Assembly: GCF_029407905.1 (NCBI RefSeq)
Contig: NC_073627.1
Location: forward strand, 156,803,697 to 156,867,696
DNA from: Bubalus kerabau
Taxonomy: Eukaryota; Chordata; Mammalia; Artiodactyla; Bovidae
Reading direction: 5' to 3'
DNA: 64,000 nt
The notes beneath the pieces were generated by a model, which was not told the DNA's origin, made no database searches, and worked only from the letters and a program-made list of their open reading frames with translations. Made by a program: the position numbers and the translations under genes. Below, piece by piece: positions 58,894-64,000 of this stretch (the first letter of the stretch is position 1; every line of letters starts with the position of its first letter).

Positions 58894-61027
58894 AGACTGG
58901 AATGCAAAAGTAGGAAGTCAAGAGACGTCAGGAATAACAGCCAAGTTTTGGCCTTGGAGTACAAAATGAAGCAGGGCAAAGGCTATCAGAGTTTTGTCAA
59001 GAGAACATGCTGGTCATAGCAAACACATTTTTCCAACAACCAAAGAGACGACTCTACAAATGGGCATCACCCGATGGTCAATACTGAAACCAGATTGATT
59101 CTGTTCTTTGCTGCCAAAAATAGAGAAGCTCTATACAGTCAGTAAAAACAAGACCTGGAGCTGACAATAGCTCAGATCATGAGTTCCTTATTGAAAAATT
59201 CAGTCTTAAATTGAAGAAAGTAGGGAAAACCACTAGGCCATTCTGGTGACCTAAATCAAATCCCTTAGGATTACACAGTGGAGGTAATGAATAGATTCAA
59301 GGGAACAGATCTGTTAGACAGAGTGCCTGAAGAACTATGGATAAAGGTTTGTAACACTGTACAAGAGGCAGTGACCAAAACCATCCTAAAGAAAAAGAAA
59401 TACAAGAAGGCACAATGGTTGTCTGAGGAGGCTTTACAAATAGTTGAGGAAAGAAAAGAAGCAAAGGCAAAGGAGAAAGGGAAGGATACAAGGATGGGCA
59501 CTACAAAGGACAGAAAGAGTAAGGACCTAACAAAAGCAGAAGAGATTAAGAGGAGGTGGCAAGAATACACAGAATAATACAAAAAGGTTTAATAACCGCA
59601 TAACCACAGTGGTGTGGTCATTCACCTAAAGCCAGACTTTCTGGAGTGTGAAGTCAAGTGGACTGCAGGAAGCATTACTACTAACAAAGCTAGTGGAGGT
59701 AATGAAATTCCAGCTGAGCTATTTAAAATCCTAAAAGATGATGCTATTCAAGTGTTTCACTCAATATGTCAACAAATTTGGAAAACTCAGCAGTGGCCAC
59801 AGGACTGGAAAAGGTCCGTTTTTATTCCAATCCTAAGAAAGAGCAATGCCAAAGAATGTTCAAACTACCATACAATTGTGTTCATTTCACATGCTAGCAA
59901 GATTATGCTCAAAATTCTTCAAGCTAGGCTTCAGCAGTAAGTAAACCAAGAATTTCCAGATGTACAAGCTGGGTTTTAAAAAGGCAGAGGCACCAGAAAT
60001 CACATTGTCAACATTCATTGGATCATGGAGGAAGCAAGGGAATTCCAGAAAAACATCTACTCTGTTGCATTGACTATGTTAAAGCCTTTGACTGGGTGGA
60101 TCACAAAAACTGTGGAAAATTCTTAAAGATATGGGAATACCAAACAAATTTACCTTCTCCTGAGAAACCTGTATGCGGGTCAAGAAGCAACAGTTAGAAC
60201 CAGACATGGAACAATGGGCTGGTTCAGAATTGGGGAAGGAGTACAACAAGGCTGTATATTGCCACCCTGCTTATTTAATTTATATGTAGAATACATCATG
60301 CAAAATACTGGGTTGTATGAATCACAAGATGGAATCAAGATTGCCAGGAGAAATATCAACAACCTCAGAGATGCAGATGATAATACTCTAATGGCAGAAA
60401 GTAAAAAGGAACTAAAGAACCTCTTTAATGATGAGGATGAAAGAGGACAGTGAAAAAGCTGGCTTGAAACTCAATGTTAAAAAAAAAAAAAACACTAAGA
60501 TCATGGCATTCAGTCCCATCACTTCATGGCAAATAGGATAAAAATTGGAAACAGTGACATTTTATTTTCTTGGGCTCCAAAATCACTGCAGATGGTGACT
60601 GCAGCCATGAAATTAAAAGGCACTTGTTCCTTGGAAGAAAAGCTATGACTAACCTAGACAGCGCATTAAAAAGTAGAGACATTACTTTGCTGACAAAAGT
60701 CTGTCTAGTCAAAGCTATGACTTTTCCAGTAGTGATGTACAGATGTGAGGGTTGGACCATAAAGAAGGCTGAGTACTGAATAATTGATGCTTTGAACTGT
60801 GATGTTGGAGAAGACTCTTGAGAGTCCTTTGGATTGCAAGGAGATCAAATCAGTCAATTCCAAAGGAAATCAGTCCTGGATATTCATTGAAAGGTCTGAT
60901 TCTGAAGCTGAAGCTCCAATATTTTGGCCACCTGATGCAAAGAGCTGACTCATTGGAAAAGACCCTGATGCTGGGAAAGATTGAAGGTAAAAAATTAAAA
61001 TTAAATTAAAAAAAAAAGTAAAGGGGG

Positions 61028-61306
61028 GCTGCTGCTGCTGCTGCTAAGTCGCTTCAGTCTTGTCCAACTCTGTGCGACCCCGTAGATGGCAGCCCACCAG
61101 GCTCCCCTATCCCTGGGATTCTCCAGGCAAGAACACTGGAGTGGGTTGCCATTTCCTTCTCTAATGCATCAAAGTGAAAAGTGAAAGTGAAGTCGCTCAG
61201 TCGTGTCCAACTCTTCGAAATCCCATGGACTGCAGCCTACCAGGCTCCTCCATCCATGGGATTTTCCAGGCAAGAGTACTGGAGTGGGGTGCCATTGCCT
61301 TCTCCA
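61028..61306 (-). mobile_element. Bov-A2 dimeric SINE near BovB 3' end
   Basis: Reverse dimer from gctgctgctgctgctgctaa to gccattgccttctcc. Flanking words agtaaagggggg (ending about 61028) and agtaaaagggggc (from 61307) are an imperfect target duplication. Confidence 0.93.
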
Positions 61307-61753
61307 GTAAAAGGGGGCAGCAGAGGATGAGATGGTTAGATTGCATCACTGACTCCATGAACATGAATTTAGCAAACTCTAGGAGATGGTGGAGGACAGA
61401 GGAACCTGGGGTGCTGCCTTCCATGAGGTTACAAAGAGTCAGATACAGCTTAGCAACTAAACAGTAACAACAAAGTCATTAAAGATATTTGAAAAATATA
61501 GAGTATCTCTCCTCTCATTCATTTTTTTCAATTTTGGAAAATATAGTTAATTCTAGAAAAAGATGTACTCATATTAACATGTAATGGTTTAGTATTCTTA
61601 TTTCTAAATAAATTAATATTTTTCCATTTCTTTGTTTTAATTTCTAAAATAACAAGTATCAATAGCTATAGTCTAAATAAACAAAAGATTTATGGGATCC
61701 TTGATAATTTTTAAGAATGTAAAAGAATCCTAAGATCAAAAATTCTTTAGTAC

Positions 61754-61966
61754 TTCGGGTGGTGGTTTAGTCACTAAGTCGTGTCCAACTCTTGTGATTC
61801 CCATGGGCTGTAGCCTGCCAGGCTCCTCTGTCCATGGGATTCTCCATGTGAGAATACTGGAATGGGTTGCCATTTCCTTCTCCAGAGGATCTTTCTCACC
61901 CAGGAAATGACTCCAGGTCTCCTGCATTGCAGGCAGATCCTTTACCGACTGAGCTATGAGCACTGC
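61754..61966 (-). mobile_element. Bov-tA SINE
   Basis: Reverse Bov-tA: tagtcactaagtcgtgtcca to the reversed head gcaggcagatcctttaccga. The words attctttagtac and attctagtac flank it, an imperfect target duplication. The 270 bp before it (61486-61753) is plain A/T-rich sequence. Confidence 0.92.
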
Positions 61967-61977
61967 TATTCTAGTAC

Positions 61978-62593
61978 AATTAGTAACACATTTATTTTGG
62001 TGAGCTTATTTTATTTTGATCTGTATGATATAATCTGTTTGGAGGCTAGGGATGGGGGCTATGTCACTGTCTAGGCTGGCCTACATTTCCCAGGGCTCCC
62101 TATTCTAGTCAGGGGAGGGCACAGAGAGGCTCTTCTGCAGTATCTTGGGGACAGAAGTGGAAAGCCAACCATCTGTAGCTCACTGACATCCCTCCCCCTT
62201 TGACTCACCTCATTGGCCTGAGACTGACTCACCTTTCCCTAAATCCCCCTTCAGTTTCTCTGACTTCTGGGCTAACAGTCTATGGTTAGTTCATTGATAA
62301 AAGGTCCTGGTTTCTGTACTATGTGTGTACCACCAAAGTCAGAGGTAACAAGAATGGACTTGTATTTTAGTCTGCTCTTGTGGGCTCCAGCTTCTGTTTG
62401 TCTTCTCTCATGTTGTATCTACATTTCCTCCTGGCTGCATTCCCTGTGAACTTCAAGATCTAGCAACAGACATAAAGACTAGGGCCATACCTAGCTCCTA
62501 CGACTTCGTGAGCTCAAGTTCCTGTTAAATAAATACATTTTTTTCTCCTTATATTATACCAAGGCAATTACTGGGATCTGATGAAGGGTAGGC
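61978..62593. other. No gene; unassigned LTR-like stretch
   Basis: 62060-62550 has a transcript-like layout ending in tcctgttaaataaatacatt (aataaa near 62527) and pyrimidine runs, as in a mammalian LTR. I could not name the family. Confidence 0.4.
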
Positions 62594-64000
62594 ATACTGG
62601 TCATAGCAAACACCCTCTTCCAACAACGCAAGAGAAGACTGTACACATAGACATCACCACATGGTCAACACCTAAATCAGACTGATTATATTCTTTTCAG
62701 CCAAAGATGGAGAAGCTCTATACAGTCAGCAAAAATAATACTGGGAGCTGAATGTGGCTCAGATCATGAACTCCTTATCACCAAATTCAGACATAAATTG
62801 AAGAAAGTAGGGAAAACCACTAGACCATTCATGTATGACCTAAATCAAATCCCTTACAATTATACAATGGAAGTGAGAAATAGAGTTAAGGGACTAGATC
62901 TGATAGAGTGCCTGAAGAACTATGGACAGAGGTTCGTGACATTGTATTGGAGGCAGTGATCAAGACCATCCCCAAGAAAAAGAAATGCAAAAAGGCAAAA
63001 TGGTTGTCTGAAGAGGCCTTAAAAATAGCTGTGAAAAGAAGAGAAGCAAAAGGCAAAGGAGAAAAGGAAATATATAAGCATCTGAATGCAGAGTTCCAAA
63101 GAATACCAAGGAGAGATAAGAAAGCCTTCCTCAGTGATCGAAGAAGGAAATAGAGGAAAGCAGTAGAATAGGAAAAACTAGAGATCTCTTCATGAAAATT
63201 AGAGATACCAAGGGAACATTTCATGAAAAGATGGGCACAATAAAGGACAGAAATGGTATGGACCTAACAGGAGAAGATATTAAGAAGAAGTGGCAAAAAT
63301 ATGCAGAAGAACTATACAAAAAAGAACTTCATGACCCAGATAATCATGATGGTGTGATCACTCACCAGAAACCAGTCATCATGGAATGCGAAGTCAAATG
63401 GGCCTTAGGAAGCATCACTACAATCAAAGCTAGAGGAGGTGATGGAATTGCAGTTGAACTATTTCAAATCCTAAAAGATGATGCTGTGAAAGTGCTGCAC
63501 TCAATATACCAGCAAATTTGGAAAACTCAGCAGTGGCCACAGGACTGGAAAAGGTCGGTTTTCATTCCAATCCCAAAGAAAGGCAATGCCAAAGAATGCT
63601 CAAACTACCACACAATTGCACTCATCTCACATTCTAGTAAAGTTATGCTCAAAATTCTCCAAGCCAGGCTTCAACAGTACATGAATCATGAACTTCCAGA
63701 TGTTCAAGCTGGATTTAGAAAAGACAGAGGAACCAGAGATCAAATTGCCAACATCATCGAAAAAGGAAGAGAGTTCCAGAAAATCATCTACTTCTGCTTT
63801 ATTGACTACAATAAAGCCTTTGCCTGTGTGGATCACAACAAACTGTGGAAAATTCTTCAAGAGATGGAAATACCAGACCACCTGACCTGCCTCCTGAGAA
63901 ATCTGTATGCAGGTCAAGAGGCAACAGTTAAAACTGGACATAGAACAGCAGACTGGTTCCAAATCGAGAAAGGAGTACATCAAGGCTGCGTATTGTCACC
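62594..64000 (+). mobile_element. BovB LINE, endonuclease C-terminus to RT, running off the window
   Basis: It starts abruptly within the endonuclease (actggtcatagcaaacaccc), contains the linker frame 62908-63153 (EELWTEVRDIVLEAVIKTI) and the early RT up to caaggctgcgtattgtcacc, just before the YADD region, where the window ends. Stops and small deletions (for example near 63754) disable the frame. Confidence 0.93.

Larger units (their letters stand above)
57638..61478 (+). mobile_element. BovB LINE, nearly complete, old, with three SINE insertions
   Basis: 5' UTR variant at 57638-58200 (gatgacagctttgttgtggc, catgagccatgtcgtgcagg), endonuclease remnants 58230-59250, linker 59278-59577, RT 59614-60450 and C-terminal part to 61478. 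The RT catalytic box reads DADD instead of YADD (ORF 60214-60453). A seven-bp word ttaaaga at 57631-57637 and 61479-61485 may be the target duplication. SINEs at 57913, 58645 and 61028 interrupt it; an A/T-rich tract (60988-61018) precedes the last one. It is more diverged than the 30895-34151 copy. Confidence 0.9.

Noticed and set aside
21224..61966. Regularly recurring ~200-280 bp repeats that might suggest an array such as CRISPR
   Set aside because: They are dispersed Bov-tA/Bov-A2 SINEs in both orientations, many with target duplications, not an array with spacers.

Overview
This window is repeat-dense nuclear DNA from a ruminant, most likely a bovid. The evidence is the repeat content: BovB (RTE-type) LINEs, Bov-tA and Bov-A2 SINEs (ruminant lineage), CHR-type tRNA-Glu SINEs (cetartiodactyl), ruminant L1, and an old mammalian layer (L1M, L2, MIR, MLT1/MLT2 LTRs, MER5A). 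Family names come from recognising consensus features by eye; no library search was run. Species cannot be decided.

Layout. 1-2348: a BovB LINE broken by a Bov SINE and by a full-length processed copy of ribosomal protein S16 (346-924) whose 146-codon frame (400-840) is intact. 2349-7410: a long, disabled ruminant L1. 7411-10530: an older L1 interrupted by a BovB tail, a BovB and a CHR SINE. 10735-14690: a degenerate endogenous-retrovirus-like element with two recognisable direct LTR-like copies. 14691-30890: low-copy noncoding DNA with MLT1/MLT2 LTRs, a ruminant ERV solo LTR whose TATA region was hit by a SINE, L1 fragments, MIRs, SINEs and two G-quadruplex motifs. 30895-34151: an apparently full-length BovB, followed 157 bp later by a BovB 3' end in the opposite orientation. 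34966-47072: mostly low-copy DNA with SINE clusters, L2, MER5A, a perfect 16-bp hairpin and a strong CTCF-like motif. 47073-50941: L1 mosaic with SINE and BovB insertions. 50942-57637: low-copy DNA, LTR and LINE remnants and two BovB 3' segments. 57638-61478: an old, nearly complete BovB carrying three SINE insertions. 62594-64000: another BovB running off the window.

No multi-exon host gene could be supported. Nearly all long open frames are BovB or L1 fragments. The only intact cellular coding frame is the RPS16 retrocopy. I found no CRISPR, operon-like cluster or clearly new biological system. The points worth following are the intact RPS16 copy and its in-frame BovB leader, the candidate CTCF site, the perfect hairpin, the LTR with a SINE-duplicated TATA box, the paired-LTR retrovirus-like element and the BovB inverted repeat.
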